A DNA stretch of 64,000 nucleotides, from NCBI GenBank assembly GCA_900319695.1, contig ONPN01000001.1, positions 62,001-126,000 on the forward strand, given 5' to 3'. The stretch's first letter is position 1. Each line of letters starts with the position of its first letter. Shown here piece after piece: positions 44,428-53,020 of this stretch. The notes under the pieces were generated by a model. It made no database searches. It was not told the origin of the DNA and was given only the letters and a program-made list of their open reading frames with translations. Source of the DNA: an uncultured Eubacteriales bacterium (lineage in GTDB: Bacteria; Bacillota; Clostridia; Oscillospirales; Oscillospiraceae). The position numbers and the translations under genes were made by a program.

Positions 44428-46080
44428 TCAGCCGGCGATGCTCATCTCGCGGTACATGTTCTTGACCGAGCCGTTCCAGGAGGCGCAGATGCCCTCCAGC
44501 CGCTCGGAGGTGACGTAGAAGCGCAGTCTCGAATACAGGGGGATCCAGGCGGCGTCCTCCTGGACGATGATGCGCTCCAGCTCCTGATATTCCGCGACGC
44601 GCGCCGCGGGGTCCGCGATGGTACGCGCCAGGCGCACCCGCTCCATCACGTCCTCCCTTGGGTAGCAGAGGCTGCGAAAGCGCGTGTTCTCTTCGTCGCC
44701 GAAAAAGGTATAGACAAAGTTGTCCGGGTCGTTGAAGTCCGCCGTCCACAGCGCCGTGTAGCAGGCGAGCTGCCCGCTCTTTCTCAGGCGCATGAACTCG
44801 CCCTCTTCCAGCACCTTGATCGTCGTGCGGATGCCGATCTTCGCCCACATGGAGGCGGCCAGGCGCAGGACCGACAGCTCCCAGCGGGTGGAGGAGGAGT
44901 TGACGCTCACCGTCAGGTCAAAGCCCGCGGGGTATCCCGCTTCGCGCAGAAGGCTGCGGGCCCGGTCCGGCTGACAGGGGATCTCCGGCAGATCGGGGTT
45001 GAAGCCGTAGAGCCCGTGGGGGTAGATGCCATTTTCGACGCTGCCGCGCCCGCCGTAGACCGCCGTCAGCAGCATGGCGCGGTCCAGCGAGAGCTGCATG
45101 GCCTTTCTCACGCGCACGTCGTCCAGGGGCCTGATGCTCTCATTGAGGGCGATATAGGTGATGCCGATGCGCGGCACGGAGAAGAGCCTGTCCCGATAGA
45201 TGTCCCCGTGGAGGAAAAACTCCGCGGCGTTGCCCGCCTCGTCCAGATCCAGCACGTCGATCTCGCCGCGCTCAAACATGCGGCGTATCTCCTTGGAATC
45301 GGTGATGAAGCGCAGGTCAAGCCCCTCGCAGCGGGGCGCGCCCTGCCAGCAGCCGGGGTTGGCGGTCAGGATCAGGCCCTCCCCCGGCGTCCACTTTTTG
45401 AGGATGAAGGAGCCCGTCCCCACCGTCCAGGCGGGGTCTTTGCCGAAGCGCGCCCCCGCCGCCTCCGTCGTCTCCCGGTCGAGGATGGACGCGCCGGGCA
45501 TGGACAGGCACGCGAGGAAGGCCGCGAAGGGCTGCTCGAGCGTGATGGAAAAATCCAGCTCGTTCAGAATGTGAAAGCCCTCCAGCACGTCGGTCTCGCC
45601 GCGCTCCAGCGCTTTCGCGCCGAGGATCTCGTCGGCGATGTCGCGGTTGCAGGAGTCGGGATGGGTCAGCAGGCGGTGGAAGGTATAGGCCACGTCCTCC
45701 GCCGTCAGGTGGGAGCCGTTGCTGAACTGTACGCCCTCGCGCAGGCGGAAGGTGTAGGTCCGCCCGTCGTCGGAGACGAGCCAGGATTCCGCCAGGGACG
45801 GCAGGATCATCATGTCGCCGTGCTCGTCGCTCTCCATCTCCACCAGGCGGTTGAAGACGTTCTGCGCCACCGTGTAGTGGATGGAGGTACACTGAAAGTC
45901 CACGGTGTCCGGCTCGTCCTCCACCGCGACGAGAAAGCGCGAGGTATCAAGCTGGGCTTCGCTGTCCTTTGCGTTTGCCTCCTTCCCGCCCGCCGGGGCC
46001 GCGCAGGCGGCGGCGGACAGAACAAACGCGAGCACAAGCAGCAGGCACGCGAGGGGCTTGCGTCTGGAGATGCGCTTCAT
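44428..46080 (-). CDS. Oligopeptide-type ABC substrate-binding lipoprotein
   Basis: 550 residues from ATG 46080 (AGGAGGACACC upstream). The lipobox LSAAAC at about 20-25 marks a lipoprotein. The family-5 solute-binding fold is seen in LAESWLVSDDGRTYTFRLREGVQFSNGSHLTAEDVAYTFHRLL (about 100-145) and the later VRKAMQLSLDRAMLL and WTADFNDPDNFVY. It would capture peptides or similar solutes. No permease or ATPase gene is adjacent; flanked by c-di-GMP genes, so it may feed a distant transporter or act as a sensor partner. Confidence 0.88.
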   Translation of the reverse strand: MKRISRRKPLACLLLVLAFVLSAAACAAPAGGKEANAKDSEAQLDTSRFLVAVEDEPDTVDFQCTSIHYTVAQNVFNRLVEMESDEHGDMMILPSLAESWLVSDDGRTYTFRLREGVQFSNGSHLTAEDVAYTFHRLLTHPDSCNRDIADEILGAKALERGETDVLEGFHILNELDFSITLEQPFAAFLACLSMPGASILDRETTEAAGARFGKDPAWTVGTGSFILKKWTPGEGLILTANPGCWQGAPRCEGLDLRFITDSKEIRRMFERGEIDVLDLDEAGNAAEFFLHGDIYRDRLFSVPRIGITYIALNESIRPLDDVRVRKAMQLSLDRAMLLTAVYGGRGSVENGIYPHGLYGFNPDLPEIPCQPDRARSLLREAGYPAGFDLTVSVNSSSTRWELSVLRLAASMWAKIGIRTTIKVLEEGEFMRLRKSGQLACYTALWTADFNDPDNFVYTFFGDEENTRFRSLCYPREDVMERVRLARTIADPAARVAEYQELERIIVQEDAAWIPLYSRLRFYVTSERLEGICASWNGSVKNMYREMSIAG

Positions 46081-46285
46081 GGTGTCCTCCTTTATGGCCG
46101 GTGCCGTGAAAACGAATGCGTTATTATGAAAGCTGACCCTTTTATTATACCAAATCAGTATACCATGTTCTCCCGCGCTTGAACAGTCCCCAAACGTGAA
46201 AAAAATCACGCCCCGAAAGGGGCGTTTCTGCGCATTCGCCGGGGCGAACACAGGTGACGCGCGTCGTGCCGCCGGGCGAAATCCG

Positions 46286-46314
46286 TTGACAAACGGCGTC
46301 ATATTATGTAAAAT
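46286..46314 (+). promoter_or_regulatory. Promoter for the 37-codon peptide gene
   Basis: TTGACA (46286-46291) and TAAAAT (46309-46314) with a 17-base spacer. The predicted transcript starts near 46321 and has a leader of about 75 bases. Confidence 0.75.
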
Positions 46315-46396
46315 AAATCCACCCATTAGGGACGGTGAAGAGTAAACATACACACGCAGGCGGTTGGTTCCATCCCTCCAGAAGGAGGTGATGCGT

Positions 46397-46510
46397 ATGC
46401 GTCTGACCTTTCACATAGGAAAGTATACCGTGACGATTATCGTCCGGAAGACTTCCGCGAAGGCAAGGACACAGCACGATAAAAAATCTGCCGCCACTCC
46501 GCTAAAGTGA
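46397..46510 (+). CDS. 37-residue basic peptide in the convergent-RNA element
   Basis: The ATG at 46397 follows a near-perfect ribosome site (AAGGAGGTG, spacing 8). The peptide MRLTFHIGKYTVTIIVRKTS continues with AKARTQHDKKSAATPLK. The first half is a beta-type amphipathic stretch, the second half is basic and polar; net charge is strongly positive. No known family is recognised. The stop lies inside the terminator hairpin. An antisense RNA overlaps the 3' end. A type I toxin role is inference from the layout; the peptide is not the usual hydrophobic helix. Confidence 0.65.
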   Translation: MRLTFHIGKYTVTIIVRKTSAKARTQHDKKSAATPLK

Positions 46511-46521
46511 CGGCAGTTTTT
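46481..46521. terminator. Shared bidirectional terminator in the element
   Basis: CTGCCGCCACT / AGTGACGGCAG stem with loop CCGCTAA (46488-46516), TTTTT on the plus side and AAAAAAT before it, giving TTTTTT on the minus side. It can end both the peptide mRNA and the antisense RNA. Confidence 0.88.
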
Positions 46522-46585
46522 GTGGCTTAGCCACAAAATGAAAACCACTCTTTGAGGAGCCAACCGTGTGCGTGGTTTGCTCTTC
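46481..46585 (-). ncRNA. Candidate antisense small RNA (copy 1)
   Basis: Predicted transcript of about 105 bases from a perfect promoter: TTGACA (46620-46615), 17-base spacer, TATAAT (46597-46592) on the minus strand. It contains GTGAAGAGCAAACCACGCAC, a small hairpin GTGGCTTAGCCAC-type stem (complement at 46521-46533) and the terminator. It is complementary to the last 40 or so bases of the peptide mRNA. A very similar RNA is encoded at 51007-51110. Confidence 0.75.
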
Positions 46586-46591
46586 ACTGTT

Positions 46592-46620
46592 ATTATAGAC
46601 GGACACATCCGTTTTGTCAA
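46592..46620 (-). promoter_or_regulatory. Perfect sigma-A promoter of the antisense RNA
   Basis: TTGACA and TATAAT with exactly 17 bases between them, reading on the minus strand. Confidence 0.9.
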
Positions 46621-46691
46621 GCCGCGGGCTTGGATTACGGGCAAAGTCCGTTTCTTATCACCGGTGCGCAATGACAGGCCGGGGCGGCGTC

Positions 46692-48593
46692 TCAGCCGAC
46701 GTCCCTGCTCAGATAGTCCTTGAGCTTGGTGATCGGCGCGGGTCTGGAATACTTGAAGCCCTGGAGATAGGCCGCGGACATGTCGCGGCACATCGCCTCG
46801 TCCGCGTCCTTCTCGACGCCCTCATACAGCACGAAGTAATCCATGACGGCGAACATGTTGGCGAGATTGGCCACCATCTTCCGCGAGCGCTTCTCCGCGC
46901 CGGAGGCGACGACCAGGGAGCGGTCGAACTTGATGATGTCGAAGGGCAGCTCCATAATGCGCTCCATATTGGAGTAGCCAGTGCCGAAATCGTCCAGATA
47001 GAACTTGATGCCATACTTTTTCAGCTCGTCGATCTTCTGCTTCATCAGCATGAAGTCGCCCTCGTTCTGCGACTCGGTCAGCTCGATGGCGATCTTGTCG
47101 CCGGAGATGCCGTTTTTGCGGATGATGTCGATGATGTCGCCGCAGAAGCCCTCGTCCTTCAGCTCCGGCACGGAGACGTTGACCGAGATGCGCCGGATGA
47201 CGTAGCCCGCGTCGGTAAACTCCCGGATGGCGCGGCAGGTCTTGTGGAGGATGATCTCCGTCAGCGTGTGGATGTAGCCCTGCTCCTCCGCCAGACGGAT
47301 GAACTGGTCGGGATAGACGACGCCCAGGTCCTTGAGACTCAGCCGCATGAGGGCCTCCGCCGTGTCGTACTCGCCGGTTCTGACGTTCAGCACCGGCTGG
47401 CAGTACACCAGCACGCGCGGATCGTCCAGGTCGGCCCGGCGGTAGATGTCCGCCAGCTCCCGGAGGATGTACTCATTGCGCCTGAACGCGGCGACGTCCT
47501 CGTCATTGACCCGGTGGACGCCGCACTCCGCCATCGTCCGGTGGATGTTGCGGATAAAGCTGACATACTCGTTCTTCCGGCTGATCTCGTCCACGGAGCT
47601 GCCGATCACGATCTTGTAGTCAAAGCCGTACTGATCGTAGAGCGGGTAAAACGCCTCCTGGATCTCCCGGATCTTCTTTTCGCAGTCCGGGTAGTGTTTC
47701 TTCAGAAAGATCAGGATCATGTGTCCCCGGCTGACCTTGAACAGTCTCGCGTTTTTGATCAAGCGGTAGGTAAACTGCCGGACGCTGGCCTGCATCTGCG
47801 GGGGGAACTTCTTCCCCTCCTCGTCGATCTCCCGCATGTACAGGCTCATAAACACGAACTCGCGCTTTTTCTCGCCGCAGTAGCGGACAAAGTCCTGCAT
47901 GGCCGCGGCGTCGTTCGAGCCGAGCTGCGCGTCATAGGGGTTGGAGTGGAGCACATACATCACGGCCACCACGGGCAGCATGAGCGAGGCGACCGTGAAG
48001 GAGGCCTGGTCGCTCAGTCCCTGAACGACAAGCAGGCAGAACGAGACCGCGATCGTCCCGTAAAAGCCGAGCATGATGCGCCGGTACAGCAGCCGCCGCA
48101 CACGGGTCATAAGATAGAAGCTCATGGCCGCGTAGCCCACATAGGCGTAGATAAAGATGCCGCGCCTGACAAAGTGTACGCCCTCCCTGTCCACGGAAAA
48201 GCCCGCCCCCCGGGCCGTCGTGACAATATCCGCCGCCATCGCGGCGACGAGCAGGAGGTTCGCGGCCACGCGGAAGAACCTCTGCTTTTCGTAGCAGGTG
48301 ACCTCGCAGATATAGGCGATATAGTACACGAAGATCAGCAGCAGCAGGGCGTGGTACACGCAGCGCGTCCAGGTGGCGGCGCGCACAAGCGACGGCGCCA
48401 TGGCGAAGGTGTAAAACGTGATGTCCGACCAGGCGGCCGAGAGCACCAGCACGACCATGACCACGAAGAGCTTGAAGCTGCGCGTGCGGCTGATGTTGGA
48501 GAAAAAGACGAGAATGAGCATCACAAAGCAGACGGCTGTCACCACGATGTCAGCCGCCGGCGAGTAATTGGAGAATTGAATGTACCGACTCAC
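46692..48593 (-). CDS. Membrane EAL-domain c-di-GMP phosphodiesterase
   Basis: 633 residues. About seven membrane helices fill 12-225, then a linker domain resembling a degenerate GGDEF fold (about 230-385, no GGDEF motif), then EAL (about 390-630) with EALMRL, SVNVSVPEL, AIELTES, YLDDFGTGYSNM and YEGVEK. The key acidic residues and EAL motif are kept, so activity is likely. It is transcribed from TTGCAT/TATAAT (48722-48717/48699-48694). Confidence 0.92.
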   Translation of the reverse strand: MSRYIQFSNYSPAADIVVTAVCFVMLILVFFSNISRTRSFKLFVVMVVLVLSAAWSDITFYTFAMAPSLVRAATWTRCVYHALLLLIFVYYIAYICEVTCYEKQRFFRVAANLLLVAAMAADIVTTARGAGFSVDREGVHFVRRGIFIYAYVGYAAMSFYLMTRVRRLLYRRIMLGFYGTIAVSFCLLVVQGLSDQASFTVASLMLPVVAVMYVLHSNPYDAQLGSNDAAAMQDFVRYCGEKKREFVFMSLYMREIDEEGKKFPPQMQASVRQFTYRLIKNARLFKVSRGHMILIFLKKHYPDCEKKIREIQEAFYPLYDQYGFDYKIVIGSSVDEISRKNEYVSFIRNIHRTMAECGVHRVNDEDVAAFRRNEYILRELADIYRRADLDDPRVLVYCQPVLNVRTGEYDTAEALMRLSLKDLGVVYPDQFIRLAEEQGYIHTLTEIILHKTCRAIREFTDAGYVIRRISVNVSVPELKDEGFCGDIIDIIRKNGISGDKIAIELTESQNEGDFMLMKQKIDELKKYGIKFYLDDFGTGYSNMERIMELPFDIIKFDRSLVVASGAEKRSRKMVANLANMFAVMDYFVLYEGVEKDADEAMCRDMSAAYLQGFKYSRPAPITKLKDYLSRDVG

Positions 48594-48693
48594 CCTATCA
48601 CCCGGATCAAATCAGATTCTCTTTCATGCGGCATACGGCGCGCGCGGGCCTTTCTCACGGCTTTGGGGCGGCGCTGTATGCTCTCATTAAAAT

Positions 48694-48722
48694 ATTATAC
48701 CGTGCGTTTTTTCAAAATGCAA
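48694..48722 (-). promoter_or_regulatory. Promoter of the EAL gene
   Basis: On the minus strand TTGCAT (48722-48717) and TATAAT (48699-48694) with a 17-base spacer, 100 bases before the start codon. The gap 48594-48950 also holds the hppA promoter and a GC-rich segment without a gene. Confidence 0.65.
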
Positions 48723-48877
48723 GAGTGCGCGTTGGTTTTTTGTCATAATAAGGCAAGCCCGAAAGACGCCGGGCGGCTCGCCGCGGACGGAGGCGCGAGG
48801 GCCGCGCCGCCCTCCCCTGCCGCCCCTGCGGGCTCCATATTTTTGTGCAATTTGCACCATGATTCTGTAAACCGGTC

Positions 48878-48938
48878 TTGATTTCTCCGGCCTCTTGCGT
48901 TAAACTGTACAAAAAGGGGCGTCACCCTTCCGTGACGC
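48878..48938 (+). promoter_or_regulatory. Promoter and leader hairpin of hppA
   Basis: TTGATT (48878-48883) and TAAACT (48901-48906), 17-base spacer, followed by a GCGTCAC/GTGACGC hairpin (48919-48938) just before the ribosome site. Confidence 0.6.
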
Positions 48939-48956
48939 GCAGGGAGGAGAATGAAC

Positions 48957-50957
48957 ATGAGCGTCTATCTGTACATCACACCCGTGCTCGCGGTCTGCGC
49001 GCTGCTGTTCGCGGCGTACAAGGCGGCCTTTGTTTCAAGGGCTGAGGCCGGGAACGAGCGCATGCGGGAGATCGCAGCCGCCATCGCCGAGGGGGCCGAC
49101 GCCTTTTTGAAGGCGGAGTACCGCATCCTCGTCGTGTTCATCGCGGCGCTGTTTCTGCTGATCGGCCTGTTCATCGGGGAGAACGCCTGGCTCACGGCCG
49201 TGTGCTTTCTGCTCGGCGCGGGCTTTTCCATCTTAGCCGGCTTCTTCGGCATGAAGGTCGCCACGCGCGCCAACGTCCGCACCGCCCAGGCGGCCTCCGA
49301 GGGCGGCATGAACCGGGCCCTCGCGGTGGCGTTCTCCGGCGGCTCGGTCATGGGCATGTGCGTGGTGGGCCTCGGGCTTCTGGGGTGCAGCCTCATCTAT
49401 CTCGTCACCGGCAGCTACAGCATCCTCTTCGGCTTCTCGCTGGGCGCGTCGTCCATCGCGCTGTTCGCCCGCGTGGGCGGCGGCATCTACACCAAGGCGG
49501 CGGACGTGGGCGCGGACCTCGTCGGCAAGGTGGAGGTCGGCATCCCCGAGGACGACCCCCGCAACCCCGCCGTCATCGCGGACAACGTGGGCGACAACGT
49601 GGGCGACGTGGCCGGCATGGGCGCGGACCTCTTCGAGAGCTATGTCGGCGCGCTGATCTCCGCCCTGACCCTGGGCGTGGCCGTCGCGGGGCGCTTTGAG
49701 GGCGCGGGCGCGGTCTATCCCCTCTTTATCGCCGCCGTCGGGGTCGCGGCCTCCATCCTCGCCACCTTCTTTGTGCGGGGTAAGGACGACGCAAACCCCC
49801 ACGCCGCGCTCAAAACCGGCTCCTACGTCTCGGCGGTCCTCGTCGCGGCGCTGTCCGTGCCATTGAGTCTCGTCTTCTTCGGCAAGGTCTATTTCTCCCT
49901 GCCCATCATCGCGGGTATCCTCGTGGGCCTCGTGATCGGCTATATGACCGAGGTCTACACCTCCGGCGACTACAGCTCCGTCAAGCGCATCGCCGACCAG
50001 TCCGAGACCGGCTCCGCCACCACGGTCATCAGCGGCATCGCCGTCGGCATGATGAGCACCTGGGTCCCCATCCTGCTCATCTGCGTCGGCATCTATGTCT
50101 CCTACCGGGTCACAGGCAATCTCTACGGCATTGCGCTGGCGGCCGTCGGCATGCTCTCCACCACGGGCATCACCGTCGCGGTGGACGCCTACGGGCCCAT
50201 CGCGGACAACTCCGGCGGCATCGCGGAGATGAGCGGCCTCGCCCCCCATGTGCGCGAGATCACCGACAAGCTCGACGCGGTGGGCAACACCACCGCCGCC
50301 ATGGGCAAGGGCTTCGCCATCGGCTCGGCGGCGCTCACGGCCCTGGCCCTGTTTGTCTCCTACGCGCAGGAGGTGGGGCTCTCGTCCATCGACATCCTGA
50401 CGCCGAACGTCGTGATCGGCCTGCTCGTCGGCGGGATGCTGCCCTTCGCCTTCTCGGCCATGACCATGGACTCGGTGTCCAAGGCGGCGTACAAGATGAT
50501 CGAGGAGGTGCGGCGGCAGTTTCGCGAGATCCCCGGCATCCTCGAGGGCGAGAGCAAGCCGCAGTACGGCGCCTGCGTGGAGATCTCCACGAGAGCGGCC
50601 CTGCATGAGATGATCGTCCCCGGCGCGATGGCGGTCGCGGCGCCGCTGCTGGTGGGCATCCTGCTGGGCCCGGAGGCGCTGGGCGGTCTGCTCGCGGGCT
50701 CGCTCGTCACGGGCGTGCTGCTCGCGATCTTCATGTCCAACGCCGGCGGCGCGTGGGACAACGCCAAGAAGTATATCGAGGAGGGCCACCACGGCGGCAA
50801 GGGCTCCTCGGCCCACAAGGCGGCCGTCGTGGGCGACACCGTGGGCGATCCCTTCAAGGACACCTCCGGCCCGTCGCTCAACATCCTCATCAAGCTGATG
50901 ACCGTCGTGGCCCTGGTCTTCGCCCCCCTCTTCGTCCGCATCGGCGGCCTGCTGTGA
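48957..50957 (+). CDS. hppA: Membrane-bound ion-pumping pyrophosphatase
   Basis: 666 residues from ATG 48957 (GGAGG nine bases upstream; an ATG two codons earlier is also possible). About sixteen membrane helices. The pyrophosphate site is in [46 protein letters not shown] and DNAKKYIE...[14 protein letters not shown]. The segment [18 protein letters not shown] has Ala where K+-independent enzymes have Lys, so the enzyme is predicted K+-dependent, a class that often pumps sodium. It saves energy from pyrophosphate made by biosynthesis. Confidence 0.95.
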   Translation: MSVYLYITPVLAVCALLFAAYKAAFVSRAEAGNERMREIAAAIAEGADAFLKAEYRILVVFIAALFLLIGLFIGENAWLTAVCFLLGAGFSILAGFFGMKVATRANVRTAQAASEGGMNRALAVAFSGGSVMGMCVVGLGLLGCSLIYLVTGSYSILFGFSLGASSIALFARVGGGIYTKAADVGADLVGKVEVGIPEDDPRNPAVIADNVGDNVGDVAGMGADLFESYVGALISALTLGVAVAGRFEGAGAVYPLFIAAVGVAASILATFFVRGKDDANPHAALKTGSYVSAVLVAALSVPLSLVFFGKVYFSLPIIAGILVGLVIGYMTEVYTSGDYSSVKRIADQSETGSATTVISGIAVGMMSTWVPILLICVGIYVSYRVTGNLYGIALAAVGMLSTTGITVAVDAYGPIADNSGGIAEMSGLAPHVREITDKLDAVGNTTAAMGKGFAIGSAALTALALFVSYAQEVGLSSIDILTPNVVIGLLVGGMLPFAFSAMTMDSVSKAAYKMIEEVRRQFREIPGILEGESKPQYGACVEISTRAALHEMIVPGAMAVAAPLLVGILLGPEALGGLLAGSLVTGVLLAIFMSNAGGAWDNAKKYIEEGHHGGKGSSAHKAAVVGDTVGDPFKDTSGPSLNILIKLMTVVALVFAPLFVRIGGLL

Positions 50958-50972
50958 TTGGCAGAGCACGTC

Positions 50973-51001
50973 TTGACAGATGCGGTGTAAGCGGCTATAA
51001 T
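50973..51001 (+). promoter_or_regulatory. Perfect promoter of the second small RNA
   Basis: TTGACA (50973-50978), 17-base spacer, TATAAT (50996-51001), directly after the hppA stop. The spacer differs from that of copy 1, yet the boxes are kept, arguing for selection. Confidence 0.9.
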
Positions 51002-51006
51002 AACAG

Positions 51007-51110
51007 TGAAGAGCAAACCACGCACACGGTTGGCTCCTCAAAAGGTCAGACGTATATGTGGCAAAGCCACAAAACTGCCGTCACTTTCGCGGAGTGGCGG
51101 CAGATTTTTT
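51007..51110 (+). ncRNA. Candidate small RNA (copy 2)
   Basis: Begins with the same 32 bases as the antisense RNA of copy 1 (51006-51037), then GTGGCAAAGCCAC (51058-51070) and the terminator CTGCCGTCACT/GGAGTGGCGGCAG with ATTTTTT (51075-51110). Only the middle 20 or so bases differ. Predicted length about 104 bases. Since its opposing peptide gene is broken, it is free-standing and could act in trans on the copy-1 mRNA. Confidence 0.75.
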
Positions 51111-51190
51111 ATCGTGCTGTGTCCTTGCCTTCGCGGCAGTTTTCCGGACGATAATCGTCACGGTATACTTACCTATGTGAAAGGTCAGAC
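51081..51190 (-). pseudogene. Decayed copy of the 37-residue peptide gene
   Basis: On the minus strand the sequence reads HIGKYTVTIIVRKTAAKART then QHDKKSAATPRK, nearly identical to the copy-1 peptide. One extra T after GACCTTT (near 51182) shifts the frame at codon 4, and neither the ATG nor the AAGGAGGTG ribosome site is kept, so it cannot make the peptide. It ends opposite the small RNA terminator and lies downstream of the cobalamin operon, whose transcription the hairpin may stop. Confidence 0.8.
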
Positions 51191-51220
51191 ATGTCACAAT
51201 CTGTCAATCACATTTGCGCC

Positions 51221-51991
51221 TTAAAAGGGCGCGGCGTCGCCGCAGACGCGCTCGTAGCTTCTCTCGTCCACGTCGAAGAGGCGGCGGATATAGTCCCCGG
51301 TGAAAATTTCATCCGGTCTCCCCTCCCGGTCGACCTGTCCGTTTTTGAGGCACAGGATGCGGTCGGGGATTTTTTTTGCCAGCTCCAGCTCGTGCAGGCT
51401 CAGCACGACGGCGAGCTTCTGCCGGTCGGCAAGCTCCCGCAGCAGCAGCAGGAAGTCCAGCTTGTGGCGTATGTCCAGAAAGCTGATGGGCTCGTCAAGC
51501 AGCAGCAGCTTCGGCTGCTGGCAGAGTGCCCGCGCGAGCAGGACGCGCTGGCGCTGCCCATCGCTGAGTCGGGTGAAGTCCTCGTCCCGCAGCGCGCCTG
51601 TGCCGGTCATGTCCATGCAGCTCTCCGCCACGGCGCGGTCCTCCGCCGTCAGCAGGCCGAGCCGCCCCGTGTAGGGGTAGCGCCCCAGCGCGACGATCTC
51701 CCCGCAGCGCATGAGCTCCGGCGCGGGTCTGCCGGTCAGCACCGCAGCGCAGGTCCGGGCAAGCTCCCGCTCCGGGATCGCGCCGAGCTCCCGCCCGTTC
51801 AGGCGTATGCTGCCCTCGACGGCGGGGAGGCGGCGCATCAGGGTCTTGAGCAGCGTGGACTTGCCCGCGCCGTTCGGGCCGATCAGGCAGAGGATCTGCC
51901 CGGCCTCCAGGCGCAGATCGATCCCCTTCACAACCGCCCTGCCGCCGTAGCCGACCGCGAGCGCCCGCGTCTCCAGGATGGTTCCGCTCAT
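51221..51991 (-). CDS. btuD: FecE/BtuD-type ABC transporter ATPase
   Basis: 256 residues. Walker A GPNGAGKST (about 38-46), signature RLSDGQRQRVLLARAL, Walker B LLLLDEPISFLD and the switch histidine in LSLHEL. FecCD-type importer ATPases drive uptake of corrinoids, heme or siderophores. It overlaps the permease gene by four bases. Its place at the end of a cobalamin operon favours corrinoid import, but the substrate is not proven. The btu symbol is by context. Confidence 0.9.
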   Translation of the reverse strand: MSGTILETRALAVGYGGRAVVKGIDLRLEAGQILCLIGPNGAGKSTLLKTLMRRLPAVEGSIRLNGRELGAIPERELARTCAAVLTGRPAPELMRCGEIVALGRYPYTGRLGLLTAEDRAVAESCMDMTGTGALRDEDFTRLSDGQRQRVLLARALCQQPKLLLLDEPISFLDIRHKLDFLLLLRELADRQKLAVVLSLHELELAKKIPDRILCLKNGQVDREGRPDEIFTGDYIRRLFDVDERSYERVCGDAAPF

Positions 51992-53010
51992 TCCTCCGCC
52001 CCCCTTCTCCGGCTCAGCAGCACCCGGATCACGACCGGCGCGCCGAACACCGCGGTCACCGAGCTGATGGACAGCTCCGTCGGCGCGAAGAGGATGCGCG
52101 CCAGCAGGTCGCAGAACAGGCAGAACACGCCGCCGCCGAGAAAGCAGGCCGGGATCATCAGCAGGGGCTTTGCGCTCTTAAACAGCCGCTTCATAAGCTG
52201 CGGCACCGCGATCCCGACAAAGGAGACGGGCCCCGCGAAGGCCGTCACACAGGCGGACAGGACGCTGGACGTGAGGATCAGCGCCGTGCGGTAGCGCCGG
52301 AGATTGACGCCCATGCTGCGGGCGTAGCCCTCCCCGAGTCGGCAGGCGTCCATGGGCTTGGCGAGCAGCAGCGAGCAGGCCAGCGCGGCGGCCACGGTCA
52401 GCGCGGCGGCGGCGAGATCGTCCCACCCGATGCCGGAGAAGCTGCCCTGCGACCAGTGGTGGAGATTGACGATGTTGGCGTCGTCGGCAAAGGCGACGGC
52501 GATCTCCGTCACGGCCGAGCAGATATACCCGACCATGACCCCGCAGACGATGAGCATGCCCATGCCCCGCAGGCGCGCGGAGGCGAGCAGCACAAAGCCC
52601 ATCGCAAGCAGCGCCCCGCAGAAGGCGGCGGCGATCATCCCGGCGGAGCTGATCGCAAGGCCCCGGCTGAGGCAGAAGATCATGCACAGGGCGACCATGA
52701 GCTTTGCCCCCGAGGAGACGCCCAGCACGAAGGGCCCCGCGATGGGATTGGCGAAAAAGCTCTGCAGCAGAAAGCCCGACACGCTCAGCGCCCCGCCGAG
52801 CAGGGCCGCCGCCGCAAGGCGCGGCAGGCGGATCTGGCGCACGACGCCCGCCGCCGCGCTCCCGCTCTGCCCCGGCCCCAGCGCCGCCAGCACCTCCGAC
52901 ACGCTCAGGCGGCTGCTGCCGGTCGTCAGGTTCAGCGCCGCGAGCAGCAGCAGCCCCGCCGTCAGCAGCGCAAAGCATAGCGCGTATCTTCTGTTTTGCC
53001 CGTTTGTCAT
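51988..53010 (-). CDS. btuC: FecCD/BtuC-type ABC permease
   Basis: 340 residues with about ten membrane helices. FecCD family landmarks are RLPRLAAAALLGGALSVSGFLLQ (about 60-82), GPFVLGVSSGAKL and SFVGIAVPQLMKRLF, the coupling segment to the ATPase. It would form a homodimer with two BtuD-like subunits. It lies ten bases after the binding-protein gene. Confidence 0.92.
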   Translation of the reverse strand: MTNGQNRRYALCFALLTAGLLLLAALNLTTGSSRLSVSEVLAALGPGQSGSAAAGVVRQIRLPRLAAAALLGGALSVSGFLLQSFFANPIAGPFVLGVSSGAKLMVALCMIFCLSRGLAISSAGMIAAAFCGALLAMGFVLLASARLRGMGMLIVCGVMVGYICSAVTEIAVAFADDANIVNLHHWSQGSFSGIGWDDLAAAALTVAAALACSLLLAKPMDACRLGEGYARSMGVNLRRYRTALILTSSVLSACVTAFAGPVSFVGIAVPQLMKRLFKSAKPLLMIPACFLGGGVFCLFCDLLARILFAPTELSISSVTAVFGAPVVIRVLLSRRRGAEE

Positions 53011-53020
53011 GTTCTTCGCC

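Larger units (their letters stand above)
46335..46587. repeat. Inverted-repeat-bounded element with peptide gene and antisense RNA (copy 1)
   Basis: Left repeat 46335-46371 (GTGAAGAGTAAACATACACA...GGTTGGTTCC) and right repeat 46556-46587, inverted (reads GTGAAGAGCAAACCACGCAC...GGTTGGCTCC on the minus strand). The right repeat is identical over 32 bases to 51006-51037. Both convergent transcripts therefore begin with nearly the same leader. Size and form resemble a MITE, but the contents (two promoters, ribosome site, ORF, shared terminator) are those of a gene pair. Confidence 0.8.

Noticed and set aside
46411..46791. A 126-codon minus-strand frame across the small-RNA element
   Set aside because: It runs through both promoters, the terminator and the end of the EAL gene, and looks like no known protein.
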